A DNA stretch of 64,000 nucleotides from CAVVUC01 sp963751395 (GTDB lineage Bacteria > Verrucomicrobiota > Verrucomicrobiia > Chthoniobacterales > Chthoniobacteraceae). Of this stretch, positions 16,771 to 25,143 are shown one piece after another; within the stretch, counting starts at the first letter, position 1, and each line of letters starts with the position of its first letter. The position numbers and the translations under genes are program-made. Under the pieces are notes generated by a model. It did no database searches. It saw only the letters and a program-made list of their open reading frames with translations, and was not told where the DNA came from. The DNA lies in contig CAVVUC010000004.1 in the NCBI GenBank assembly GCA_963751395.1, forward strand, positions 372,001 through 436,000. Reading direction: 5' to 3'.

Positions 16771-17876
16771 ATGCGGCAAAAAGATAGCACCCTTGCTGCG
16801 GGTGTGCCAGGATGGGGTAATGAAGGAAGACGGACGCAAGATGAACAAGGAGCAGCAAAAGGCGGCCCGGCAGCGTGCGATGAAGCTGCTGGACTCCGGA
16901 TGGATGCAAGCGGATGTGGCCCAGGCGGTGGGCATGCATGTGCGCACCGTGCGCCAATGGGGGCAGCACCGGCGCGAGCACGGCATCCAATCCCTGTTGG
17001 CCGACGCGCGCGGGCGTGAGGTGGGCGACGGACGCACTCTCGGGAAAGAGCAGGAGAGGGAGATTCAAAAGCTCATCCGCGACAAGCTGCCCGACCAGTT
17101 GAAACTGCCCTTCGCGCTGTGGACGCGCAAGGCGGTGGCGCAACTCATTGAGTTCCGCTACGGGATCAAGTTGCCCGTGCGCACGATGGGCGAGTATTTG
17201 AAGCGCTGGGGTTTCACTCCGCAAAAGCCCCTCAAGAGGGCCTATGAACAGCAACCCAAGGCGGTGAAGAAGTGGCTGAGGGAGACTTATCCTGCCATCG
17301 CCGTGCAGGCCGGGGTCGAAGATGCGGAGATTTTCTGGGGCGACCAGACCGGGGTGAACAACCAACCCAACGCGCCGCGCGGCTATGCTCCCAAAGGACA
17401 GACCCCCACGGTGAGCCAGCGTTCCAAACGCTTCGGGTTTTCGGTGATGAGCGCGGTAACCAATCGCGGCAGCGCCCGGTGGATGGTTTACAAAGGGGCG
17501 CTCAACTCGACTCTGCTCATCAAATTCATGGCGCGACTCATCAAGCAGGCGGGCGGGCGCAAAGTGTATCTCATCCTCGACAACCTGCGCGTGCATCACA
17601 GCGCGCCGGTCAAAGAATGGCTGGCACTGCACACCGAAACGATCGCCGTGCATCACCTGCCCAGCTACAGCCCGGAACTCAACCCTGACGAGCGGCTCAA
17701 CCGCGCGCTCAAAAGCAAGCTCTCCCAACTGCCCGCACCGCGCAACGCAAGCTGTCTGCACAAACAGACGCTTGCTCAACTGCGCTCCTGCCATAAACAA
17801 CCCGACATCATCCGGGCCTGCTTTCGTTCCTCCACCACTTCCTACGCCGCATGAAGGTTCTTTCTCTTTGCCGGAT
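16771..17876 (+). mobile_element. IS630-family element, copy 2 (1106 bp)
   Basis: It has the same length, ends and transposase as copy 1 (offset 1665 bp), inserted at TA (16769-16770 and 17877-17878) inside the IS5-family remnant. I saw no difference between the copies by eye. Confidence 0.93.
16820..17854 (+). CDS. IS630-family transposase (copy 2)
   Basis: The protein is identical in sequence to the copy 1 transposase (344 aa): HTH followed by a DDE domain with GDQTG, LDNLRVHH and NPDERLN. Both copies point the same way and lie only 559 bp apart. Recombination between them would delete or duplicate the intervening 3' part of the glycosyltransferase gene. Confidence 0.93.
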   Translation: MKEDGRKMNKEQQKAARQRAMKLLDSGWMQADVAQAVGMHVRTVRQWGQHRREHGIQSLLADARGREVGDGRTLGKEQEREIQKLIRDKLPDQLKLPFALWTRKAVAQLIEFRYGIKLPVRTMGEYLKRWGFTPQKPLKRAYEQQPKAVKKWLRETYPAIAVQAGVEDAEIFWGDQTGVNNQPNAPRGYAPKGQTPTVSQRSKRFGFSVMSAVTNRGSARWMVYKGALNSTLLIKFMARLIKQAGGRKVYLILDNLRVHHSAPVKEWLALHTETIAVHHLPSYSPELNPDERLNRALKSKLSQLPAPRNASCLHKQTLAQLRSCHKQPDIIRACFRSSTTSYAA

Positions 17877-17984
17877 TAATAACTGCTGGCCAGTCGCTTG
17901 AGCACGGCACATGCAAACGTAGATATGGGACTCGGAGTGATCGACTCTTTGCTCATAATCGCGGGACAATCGTCTGGACTTGTA

Positions 17985-17992
17985 AAGCCAAC
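17985..17992. repeat. IS66 target duplication (left)
   Basis: AAGCCAAC lies directly outside the GTAAGCGTCTGCCGGGG end and is repeated at 20591-20598, the 8 bp duplication expected of IS66. Confidence 0.88.
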
Positions 17993-18081
17993 GTAAGCGT
18001 CTGCCGGGGTTCCCCTTGACACGATGCTTCGCAAGGTCTGATCCGGAAGCATAGGCGTGATAGCCCGATGGGCTACGACGC

Positions 18082-19629
18082 TTACGCTGCGGCGCGTCGA
18101 TCGGCGCGCTTCTGCGCCTTTGCCCAAGCCTCCGGCGTGAGGTCTTTGACCTGCCAGTTGGTCATCGAGGGCAGGCGCGTGAACACGTCCCGGAGATAGG
18201 CGAACGGGTCGATATTCCGACGCCGGCAGCTCTCGATGACGGTGTAGAGGATGGCGCTGCGACCGCCGGCCTTGGCTTCCCCGATGAACAGCCAGTTCTT
18301 CTTTCCCACGGCCGTGGGCCGGATGGCGTTTTCGATGCGGTTGTTGTCGATCTCCAGACGGCCATCTTCGAGGAAGACGAGCAGCGAGGGCCATTGATTG
18401 AGCGCGTAGTCGATGGCTTTGCCCATGAGGCTGCGGGGCAGGTAGCGGTGCCGGGTTTTCAACCGCACCAGGGCACGGTGCAGCCGCATCAGCACAGGCC
18501 GGCTGAGACTCGCGCGTTCGGCTTGCCGCAGCCTTGGTCCGGCCCGCGCCTTCCTGAGTTTGGCTTCGAGGGCGTATAGGTTTTGAAAGTGTCTTAAGAA
18601 CCAGCCCGCGACCTTCGGTGCCTGCTCCTGGGCGTCGTAAAATTTGCGCCTCACATGGGCCGCGCAGCCTGCGAGCAGGATCTTTTCACCGCGGCGTCTG
18701 GCAAAGCAGTCGTAGGCCTCATAGCCATCGCACTGGATGGTGCCGCTGAAGTCTGCGGGGATGATGTTATCCAGGCATGCCGCCGCACGGCTTGTCTCCC
18801 AGTGGAAGATGACATCGCCCCGCGGCGCGCCATAGGTCCAGAGATAACCCAGCTTCGTCCGGCCATTGCCCGGCGCAAGATAGCGGATGGGTGTTTCATC
18901 CACTTGCAAGTAGCCGCTGCTAACAACCTCCTGCCGGATTTGTTGGTAAATGGGCTGCAACCACTCCGCGGCCAGGCCGACCCATTCGGCCATCGTTTGC
19001 CGCGGCAGCCAGACTTGATGGCGCGACCAGTAGATCGACTCCTGCCGGTAGAGTGGAAGATGGTCGCAATACTTGCTCACGACGATTTGCGCGAGTAATC
19101 CGGGAGCTGCGATGCTGCGTTCCAGGAGCGAGTCCGGCAACGGTGCCATGACTGGCACGGCGTCCAACAAACCACGCTGCACATACTTCGGGCGCACCGT
19201 GCGACGGCAAAGGAAGCGCGCCGGTTCGTAGTCGAGCCGCTCGCTGACTTCTTCACCGATGCGCCGCCAGTCCTGCGGAGCCAGCTTGACCGGCTCAGGG
19301 ACGATGACTTCTTCAATCACCGGCAGATGCTCCGGCAGCCGTGGACCGCGTTCACGCGGAGGCGATTGGCCCGTCGAGCGCCGTGGAGCCTCCTCGGCCA
19401 CAGGCTCGGGAGATTTTCCCGGCTCGTCCATGCCTTGCAAGAGCAGCAGAAGTTGCGCGGGATCGAGCTTCTCACTCTGCGAGCCAAAGACCCTGCGCAC
19501 AAGCAGGTCGATCTTTTGTTCCAGCAATGCAATCCTTGCATTGGCGAGCGCAAGCTGCTCATTACTCCGCCGGAGTTGCTCGTCTCTTTCTTGAAGCTCT
19601 TTGGTTAACTCTTCTTCGCGCGGGCTCAT
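18082..19629 (-). CDS. tnpC: IS66 transposase TnpC
   Basis: The product is 515 aa from the ATG at 19629 (the frame extends to 19653). The N-terminal coiled coil is LQERDEQLRRSNEQLALANA; then come the SQSEKLDP motif and a zinc-binding-like region with FLCRRTV. The DDE domain has YLQVDETPIRYL (first Asp), IQCDGYEAYDCF (second Asp) and GRLEIDNNRIENAIRPTAVG (the Glu). The C-terminal YLRDVFTRLPSM is typical of IS66. The gene is intact. It is separated from tnpB by 113 bp containing the perfect palindrome AGCATCCCGGGATGCT (near 19720-19735). Confidence 0.95.
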   Translation of the reverse strand: MSPREEELTKELQERDEQLRRSNEQLALANARIALLEQKIDLLVRRVFGSQSEKLDPAQLLLLLQGMDEPGKSPEPVAEEAPRRSTGQSPPRERGPRLPEHLPVIEEVIVPEPVKLAPQDWRRIGEEVSERLDYEPARFLCRRTVRPKYVQRGLLDAVPVMAPLPDSLLERSIAAPGLLAQIVVSKYCDHLPLYRQESIYWSRHQVWLPRQTMAEWVGLAAEWLQPIYQQIRQEVVSSGYLQVDETPIRYLAPGNGRTKLGYLWTYGAPRGDVIFHWETSRAAACLDNIIPADFSGTIQCDGYEAYDCFARRRGEKILLAGCAAHVRRKFYDAQEQAPKVAGWFLRHFQNLYALEAKLRKARAGPRLRQAERASLSRPVLMRLHRALVRLKTRHRYLPRSLMGKAIDYALNQWPSLLVFLEDGRLEIDNNRIENAIRPTAVGKKNWLFIGEAKAGGRSAILYTVIESCRRRNIDPFAYLRDVFTRLPSMTNWQVKDLTPEAWAKAQKRADRRAAA

Positions 19630-19742
19630 CAAGGTTGGGCACAGGAATAGCAACTCTTTGTCACCTGGCCAAGAGTTATCTTATGTGTTTAGTTACTTAC
19701 TTAACGATCTGTCACCTCAAGCATCCCGGGATGCTTCAGAAC

Positions 19743-20096
19743 TTACTCCCGCTCATACCAAGGCCTTAGCTTCGCCCCGCGCAAATCAATGCCATCGGTC
19801 AGCATCGCCAGCGCCCCGGGCGCAAGCTTCAGCTTCACCGTCCCGGGATCGGACACCCTCGGCCATGAGAAGGTTCCCTTCTCCAGCCGCTTGATTAGCA
19901 GCCATAGCCCAGTGCCATCAAAGTAAAGGATCTTCAGCCGACTGTGACGGCGGTTGGTAAAGACAAAGAGCGCCCCCTGGCGAAGGTCTTCGCCCAGACG
20001 CTCGCTCACCAGACCTTCCAGCCCGCTGAAGCTCTTGCGCAAGTCCACCGGCTCCAGCGCCACAAACACCTTTAACCCTCCGGTAAAGCTCAGCAT
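19743..20096 (-). CDS. tnpB: IS66 accessory protein TnpB
   Basis: The 117 aa product begins MLSFTGGLKVFVALEPVDLR and contains RKSFSGLEGLV and ALFVFTNRRHSRLKILYFDG, then GLWLLIKRLEKGTF, the classic IS66 Orf2 signature. The start at 20096 overlaps the end of tnpA by 7 bp, so the two are translationally coupled. TnpB is required for transposition of IS66 elements, but its biochemical role is unclear. Confidence 0.95.
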   Translation of the reverse strand: MLSFTGGLKVFVALEPVDLRKSFSGLEGLVSERLGEDLRQGALFVFTNRRHSRLKILYFDGTGLWLLIKRLEKGTFSWPRVSDPGTVKLKLAPGALAMLTDGIDLRGAKLRPWYERE

Positions 20097-20530
20097 CGGG
20101 CGCGGGAACTTTGTGCAACCATGACCACCACTTCCGCCGCAAGGCGCATCTGCACCGGCGTCTGCACGCACATCCGGCTCCCGCCGGGCAGTTCGATCCA
20201 CAGCCCGCCCACACCAGTTGCCCGCAGCACGGGCGGCGCTTCACCGGGATCGCCTCCTTCGACCACCGCTTCAAACAAACGCACCGCACCGGGCTGCGCC
20301 ATCACCGTGCCATCTTGACGTCCGCCACGCGTCCTGCGACGACGCTGCACCCAGTTTTGAAAACTCGAATACTTCACCCCCGTCAACCGCGCAAACTGCG
20401 CCCCGCTCATGCCACTCTTCTCAAACTCATCCAGCAGTGCCTCGCGCCGCTTCGGCTTCAGCCACACGCGTCCCCGTTTGTCGCGTCTCAAAATCTCTGA
20501 AGTCTCCAATGCCGCTGTGGTAGATTGCAT
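20090..20530 (-). CDS. tnpA: IS66 accessory protein TnpA
   Basis: The 146 aa product starts at the ATG at 20530 (MQSTTAALETSEIL). It has a helix-turn-helix in EALLDEFEKSGMSGAQFARL and YSSFQNWVQRRRR, then a small C-terminal domain with GVGGLWIELPGGSRM, as in IS66 Orf1 proteins. It is the first gene of the element, and the 60 bp up to the inverted repeat should contain the promoter. Confidence 0.88.
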   Translation of the reverse strand: MQSTTAALETSEILRRDKRGRVWLKPKRREALLDEFEKSGMSGAQFARLTGVKYSSFQNWVQRRRRTRGGRQDGTVMAQPGAVRLFEAVVEGGDPGEAPPVLRATGVGGLWIELPGGSRMCVQTPVQMRLAAEVVVMVAQSSRARC

Positions 20531-20590
20531 AACCCACAGCCTCCGCAATCTCCCACCTCATCGTCCAGTGGAGCCACGGCGGACGCTTAC

Positions 20591-20598
20591 AAGCCAAC
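20591..20598. repeat. IS66 target duplication (right)
   Basis: AAGCCAAC, identical to 17985-17992, directly after the GGCGGACGCTTAC end of IS66. Confidence 0.88.
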
Positions 20599-20812
20599 TG
20601 AAGGTGCGCTCAACGATCCAGCGCTTTCGCACGAGTTGAAAGCCCTTGGCGTCATCGCTGCGGCGGACGATGTCGAGGTGAAGCTTGCCGAAGGGCCGCA
20701 GGCCTTTGACCCATTCGAGCAAGGCACCGGCTAGCTATAGTTACCCCCCATTCCCGCCTTTGCACACGGCAATGCGGGTGCTGCTTGTTGCAACCGGCAT
20801 CAAGCCGTGCGG

Positions 20813-21040
20813 CTACTTCTTCAACTCTGCGGGATCGTGGAACCGGAAGGAGAGACTCAGTTTCGTGCGAAACAGGGCGATTTTTCCGTCCTCGATTCTC
20901 ACGTCCTGGCTCATAACCTGCGCCACTCGAACATCCTCAAGGTGTGCCGCGGTTTTCTCGATCGCAGTGCGTGCGGCTTCCTCCCAGGAGTTGGGGCTGG
21001 TGCCGATGACTTCAATGACTTTGTAGGTGCTGTTGGACAT
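20813..21040 (-). CDS. Dodecin-family flavin-binding protein
   Basis: The 75 aa product is the full family length. It starts SNSTYKVIEVIGTSPNSWEE and ends KLSLSFRFHDPAELKK, the beta-alpha-beta-beta fold of dodecins, which assemble as hollow dodecamers storing flavin. The helix 1 region SWEEAARTAIEKTAAHL and the EDGKI strand turn fit. It begins 13 bp after the isocitrate lyase stop on the same strand, so it is probably the last gene of an aceB-aceA-dodecin operon. That is an unusual partner for the glyoxylate shunt; buffering of flavin under acetate growth is a guess. Confidence 0.9.
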   Translation of the reverse strand: MSNSTYKVIEVIGTSPNSWEEAARTAIEKTAAHLEDVRVAQVMSQDVRIEDGKIALFRTKLSLSFRFHDPAELKK

Positions 21041-21053
21041 AACTAGGTCTCCT

Positions 21054-22364
21054 TTACTTTGCTTTGGTCTGGTGGTGCATCATTTCCTCGTGAAACTGTT
21101 CTTCCTCGGTTGAATCTTTCAGAGCAACCGTGGATTCCTCGCCGCAGATTTGCGAGATCTGGTCGAAGTAGCCTGCGCCGACGAAGCTCTGATGCTTCGC
21201 CGCTTTGTAGCCATCGAGCTCGGCCTGGAATTCCTCCTCCTGCAATTCGGTGTAGGCGGCCATCTGCCGGTCTTTGTAACCGCGGGCGAGTTTCCACATC
21301 GCGAGGTTGATTGCGTGAAAGCCGGCGAGGGTCACGAACTGGAATTTGTATCCCATCGCGCCGAGCTCGTTTTGAAATTTCGCGATGGTGGTATCGTCGA
21401 GATTTTCCCGCCAGTTGAACGATGGCGAACAGTTGTAGGCCAGCATGCGGTCGGGGAATTTCGCCTTCACCGCCTCCGCGAATTTCCGGGCGTATTCGAG
21501 ATTCGGACGGCTTGTTTCACACCAAACCAAATCCGCGTACGGTGCGTAAGAGAGCGCCCGGTCGATCGCCAGGTCGATCCCCGCGCGCACAACGAAGAAC
21601 CCCTCCTCGGTGCGCTCGCCGGTGCAGAATGGCTTGTCGCGATTGTCGAAATCGCTCGTGAGCAGCTTGGCGGAATCGGCATCGGTGCGCGCGACGAGGA
21701 CGGTGGGAACCCCCGCGACATCGGCTGCGAGCCGGGCCGCGGTCAGTTTGTGGATGAACTCGGAAGTCGGCACGAGAACCTTGCCGCCCATGTGTCCGCA
21801 TTTTTTCGCGGAAGCAAGCTGGTCTTCATAATGAACGCCCGCAGCTCCTTCTTCGATCATCTGAAGCATGAGTTCGTAGGCATTCAGCACGCCTCCGAAT
21901 CCGGCTTCCGCGTCGGCGACGATCGGAGCCCATAGATCGCACTTGTGCGATCCGTTGAGCCACTGCACCTGGTCGGCGCGTTGCAAGGCTTTGTTGATCC
22001 GGCGCACCACGGCAGGAACGCTGTTGGATGGGTACAGGCTTTGATCCGGATACATCGAGCATCCGAGGTTTCCGTCGCCGGCGACCTGCCAGCCGCTGAG
22101 GTAGATCGCCTTCAAACCGGCCTGAACCTGCTGAACCGCCTGGTTGCCGGTGATCGCCCCGAGTGAATTGACATACGGCTCCGACCGGAGGAGGTCCCAA
22201 AGCTTCCGCGCCATCCGGTCGGCGATGGTGTATTCGATTTTCATCGTGCCGCGGAGCCTCAGCACTTTGTCGGCGGAATAGCTCCGCGTGATCCCTCGCC
22301 AGCGAGGATTTGTGCGCCATTCGTTTTCGAGCGCCTGGATTTCGTCGGTGGGAATTCGAGTCAT
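21054..22364 (-). CDS. aceA: Isocitrate lyase
   Basis: The 436 aa product splits isocitrate into glyoxylate and succinate, the first step of the glyoxylate shunt. The catalytic signature KKCGHMGGKVLVP is near residue 195 with its active-site Cys. WLNGSHKCDLWAPIVADAEAGFGG, with metal-binding Asp residues, precedes it, and NCSPSFNW is present. The length matches bacterial AceA. The gene starts 30 bp after aceB and is followed by the dodecin gene after 13 bp, so all three are probably one transcript. Confidence 0.97.
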   Translation of the reverse strand: MTRIPTDEIQALENEWRTNPRWRGITRSYSADKVLRLRGTMKIEYTIADRMARKLWDLLRSEPYVNSLGAITGNQAVQQVQAGLKAIYLSGWQVAGDGNLGCSMYPDQSLYPSNSVPAVVRRINKALQRADQVQWLNGSHKCDLWAPIVADAEAGFGGVLNAYELMLQMIEEGAAGVHYEDQLASAKKCGHMGGKVLVPTSEFIHKLTAARLAADVAGVPTVLVARTDADSAKLLTSDFDNRDKPFCTGERTEEGFFVVRAGIDLAIDRALSYAPYADLVWCETSRPNLEYARKFAEAVKAKFPDRMLAYNCSPSFNWRENLDDTTIAKFQNELGAMGYKFQFVTLAGFHAINLAMWKLARGYKDRQMAAYTELQEEEFQAELDGYKAAKHQSFVGAGYFDQISQICGEESTVALKDSTEEEQFHEEMMHHQTKAK

Positions 22365-22394
22365 ATTTTTTCCTCGGGGTTCGTTTTCATTGCG

Positions 22395-23996
22395 TCAGTC
22401 GATCAGCTCATAGGCTTTCAAAGTGAGAAACTCCGGCAGTTCCGAAGCAGCGACCAGTTCCTCGAAGAGTTTGGTGGCCTGCGGAAAATGCCCGCCGTCG
22501 AATCGCTCCGTGCCGCGCTCGCTGCGGATTCGCGTCAGTTCCTGGGCGATGAGTTCGCGCACCATTTCCATCGTGACCTTGCGTCCGTCTTCGAGGATTC
22601 CATTTGGATTGTGAACCCATTGCCACACCTGCGTGCGCGAGATCTCCGCGGTCGCGGCGTCTTCCATCAGATTGTAAAGCGGCACGCAGCCGAGACCGCC
22701 GAGCCAGGCCTCGATGTACTGGATTCCCACGCGAATGTTCATGCGCAAACCCGCCTCGGTAATCGTGCCTTTCGGCACTTCCACAAGCTGCGCAGCCGTC
22801 ACGCTCACGTCTTCACGCTGCCGCGAAATCTGGTTTGGCCTGTCGCCGAGCACGCGATCAAATTCCTCTTTCGCGATGGGCACGAGACCGGGGTGCGCAA
22901 CCCATGTGCCGTCGTGCCCGTCCGTCGCCTCCCGGCGCTTGTCCTCGCGCACTTTCGCAAGCGCTGTCTCGTTGGCTGCGGCATCCGCTTTTACCGGAAT
23001 GTAGGCGGCCATCCCTCCCATGGCATGCGCGCCGCGCTTGTGGCATTCTGCAATGCAGGCAAGCGCGTAGGCGCGCATGAATGGAACCGTCATCGTCACC
23101 TGAACGCGGTCTGGAACGATGAAGTCCACTTTTTTCGCGAACTTCTTGATGTAACTGAACAGGTAATCCCATCGCCCGCAGTTCAGGCCGGAACTGTGAT
23201 GGCGCAGCTCGTGGAGAATCTCGGACATCTGGAACGTCGCGAGAATGTGTTCGATGAGCACGGTCGCCTTGATGCTACCCTGCGGGATTCCAAGCTTCTC
23301 CTGGGCTTGGATGAAAACGTCGTTCCAGAGCCGCGCCTCCAGGTGGTGTTCCAGTTTCGGGAGGTAAAAATAAATGCCAGAGCCGCGCTCCAGCCGGGCG
23401 CGGGCGTTGTGGAAAAAGTAGATCGCGAAATCGAACAAGCTGCCCGATGCAGGCTGGCCATCCACAAGGACATGCTTCTCCGGCAGATGCCAGCCGCGCG
23501 GGCGCACCAGGAGGGTCGCTACTTTCTCATTGAGGGCGTATTGCTTTCCCTCGGGACTCGTGAAGCCGATCGATCCGCGCACGGCGTCGAAGACATTCAC
23601 CTGACCGTCCAACGTCGCTTCCCAGGTCGGCGAATGGGCGTCCTCGAAGTCGGCCATGAAACAACTGGCTCCGGAATTGAGCGCGTTGATCACCATCTTC
23701 CGATCCACCGGCCCGGTGATCTCCACCCGGCGATCCTGCAGGTCCGCAGGGACCGGATCGACCAGCCAGTTTCCCTCGCGAATCTCTTTGGTTTCCGGCA
23801 AAAAATCAGGCATCTCGCCCTGGTCAATCCGGCGTTGTCTTTCCAATCTCAATGAAAGCAGCTCGAGCCGGCGCGGGTTGAACCTTCGCTGCAAGCCGGC
23901 GAAGAATTCCAGCGCTTCCGGGTTCAAGATCTTCTCGTGCTGGCCGTTGATTGGCGCTCGAATTTCCACGCCTTTTGGCAGGTGAAGGTTTGTCAT
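22395..23996 (-). CDS. aceB: Malate synthase A
   Basis: The 533 aa product condenses glyoxylate with acetyl-CoA to malate. Typical malate synthase A blocks are present: MADFEDAHSPTWEATLDGQV, RPRGWHLPEKHVLVDG, IYFYLPKLEHHLEARLWNDV, ATVLIEHILATFQMSEILHE, LNCGRWDYLFSYIK, and AAYIPVK near the C-terminal third. The length agrees with the A isoform rather than the longer GlcB. It is first in the aceB-aceA-dodecin unit and diverges from a LysR-type regulator gene across 175 bp. Confidence 0.97.
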   Translation of the reverse strand: MTNLHLPKGVEIRAPINGQHEKILNPEALEFFAGLQRRFNPRRLELLSLRLERQRRIDQGEMPDFLPETKEIREGNWLVDPVPADLQDRRVEITGPVDRKMVINALNSGASCFMADFEDAHSPTWEATLDGQVNVFDAVRGSIGFTSPEGKQYALNEKVATLLVRPRGWHLPEKHVLVDGQPASGSLFDFAIYFFHNARARLERGSGIYFYLPKLEHHLEARLWNDVFIQAQEKLGIPQGSIKATVLIEHILATFQMSEILHELRHHSSGLNCGRWDYLFSYIKKFAKKVDFIVPDRVQVTMTVPFMRAYALACIAECHKRGAHAMGGMAAYIPVKADAAANETALAKVREDKRREATDGHDGTWVAHPGLVPIAKEEFDRVLGDRPNQISRQREDVSVTAAQLVEVPKGTITEAGLRMNIRVGIQYIEAWLGGLGCVPLYNLMEDAATAEISRTQVWQWVHNPNGILEDGRKVTMEMVRELIAQELTRIRSERGTERFDGGHFPQATKLFEELVAASELPEFLTLKAYELID

Positions 23997-24171
23997 GGTA
24001 ATCTTCTGGTTGAGATTCAGCGTTTTACTACCTGCTTTTGTGTATCTGCTTCCAGTCGGGCCGCCTAATCAGTAGCTTCAATAAAGGCTATTTGCGTGGC
24101 CAATAGAGTTGGCGTGCGCGGGCTTTCCATGACACACTGCTCGCAACCGAAAAGCACGCACGGGGATACCA
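23997..24171. promoter_or_regulatory. Divergent aceB/lysR intergenic region
   Basis: These 175 bp must hold both promoters. At 24073-24090 lies TAGC-N10-GCTA with partial internal symmetry (TTCAATAAAG), a plausible LysR-type operator. It is nearer the lysR start than the aceB start, which would fit autoregulation. This is by inspection only. Confidence 0.35.
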
Positions 24172-25143
24172 ATGAGCGCCGTTCAATATCACTACAAACA
24201 GAACCGCTTTCAGCAACTGCGGGGTTTTTGTTATGCCGCCGCGAGCGGAAGCATCTCGGCGGCAGCAAAGCGGATGTCGCTCAGCCAGCCCTCGGTTACG
24301 CAGCAAATCCAGACACTCGAGCGCGAAATGGGCGTGAAGCTTTTCCAGCGCCGGCAGGGAGGCATCGAGCTGAATCCCGACGGAGAAATGCTCTACGAAA
24401 TGGCGATGCCGCTTGTGGAGCAGATCGAAACCCTCGATGAGGATTTCGCGCGCCGGCGTGAGGATGCGGACGAAGGCCGTGTCGATGTTGCAGCGGGATG
24501 GTCCACGATTTTGTACGTGCTGCCCGGACCGCTCGAAAAGTTCCGCCTCGCGCATCCGAAAATCGAACTCCGCCTGCACAACGTAACCGGCGTCGAAGGG
24601 CTTGCGCTCGTGCGGGCGGGTCGCGTCGATTTCGCGCTGGGGCCGCTGGTGGAACTGCCCGACGACATCGAATTTCATCCGATCGCCTCTTATGACCCGC
24701 TGCTGATCACCTGCATCGGTCACCCGCTTGGCCGCATGAAAAAAATCACGCTCAAGGAGATCAGCAAACATCCGCTGGTGCTTCCGCCGCGGCATTTGAA
24801 CACATGGACGCTCATCGACTCGACCTTTCGCAAACACGGCCTCTCCTACGAAGTCGCGATGGAGGTCGGCGGATGGGAGGTCATCAAGAAATACGTCGAG
24901 ATGGGCATGGGAATCTCGATTGCGATGAGCATTTGCATCACCGGTGATGAGAAGCTTGAAATTTTTCCAGTGAACAAATTTTTCCCGCGAAAGACCTACG
25001 GCATCGTCATGAGAAAAGGGAAAATCCTCTCGCCGCAGGCAAAACGGCTCGCCCGCCGGCTCCTCACCGGCAGCGAGGAAAGCGGTCGCGATGTTTCAGT
25101 TTCGCTGCAGAGCGAGTCGCTGCCACAGCGGCGTCCTGTATGA
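24172..25143 (+). CDS. LysR-type transcriptional regulator, likely of the glyoxylate shunt
   Basis: The product is 323 aa. The N-terminal winged HTH is FCYAAASGSISAAAKRMSLS then QPSVTQQIQTLEREMGVKLF. A type 2 periplasmic-binding-like effector domain spans about 100-300 (RVDVAAGWSTILYVLPGPLE, GRVDFALGP, VLPPRHLNTWTLID, MGMGISIAMS), closest in style to CysB/Cbl-like members. It is divergent from aceB and its stop overlaps the aceK start (ATGA), so regulator and kinase are co-translated. Control of aceBA and aceK is inferred from this arrangement; the effector is unknown. Confidence 0.9.
   Translation: MSAVQYHYKQNRFQQLRGFCYAAASGSISAAAKRMSLSQPSVTQQIQTLEREMGVKLFQRRQGGIELNPDGEMLYEMAMPLVEQIETLDEDFARRREDADEGRVDVAAGWSTILYVLPGPLEKFRLAHPKIELRLHNVTGVEGLALVRAGRVDFALGPLVELPDDIEFHPIASYDPLLITCIGHPLGRMKKITLKEISKHPLVLPPRHLNTWTLIDSTFRKHGLSYEVAMEVGGWEVIKKYVEMGMGISIAMSICITGDEKLEIFPVNKFFPRKTYGIVMRKGKILSPQAKRLARRLLTGSEESGRDVSVSLQSESLPQRRPV

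Larger units (their letters stand above)
17993..20590 (-). mobile_element. IS66-family element (2598 bp)
   Basis: The ends GTAAGCGTCTGCCG and, reverse complemented, GTAAGCGTCCGCCG form the inverted repeats. An 8 bp AAGCCAAC duplication flanks it. It carries the complete tnpA-tnpB-tnpC set on the minus strand. It is inserted in the IS5-family transposase remnant. Confidence 0.94.
16736..20733 (-). pseudogene. IS5-family transposase C-terminus, split by IS66 and IS630
   Basis: Read on the minus strand from 20733: AGALLEWVKGLRPFGKLHLD, then FQLVRKRWIVERTFSWL, the IS5-type motif around the catalytic Glu (IVERTF). IS66 sits in the SWL codons. The frame resumes at 17992 with YKSRRLSRDYEQRVDHSESH and ends RAQATGQQLLI. 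There IS630 copy 2 is inserted; beyond it ASNYFTDAL and a stop at 16736 complete the protein. The frame is continuous after removing IS66 (17993-20590) with one 8 bp duplication, and IS630 (16771-17876) with one TA. The N-terminal half upstream of 20733 is missing. Confidence 0.8.

Noticed and set aside
19720..19736. Perfect palindrome AGCATCCCGGGATGCT between IS66 tnpB and tnpC
   Set aside because: It could be a regulator site or partial terminator, but there is no U-tract and no further support, so it is mentioned only with tnpC.
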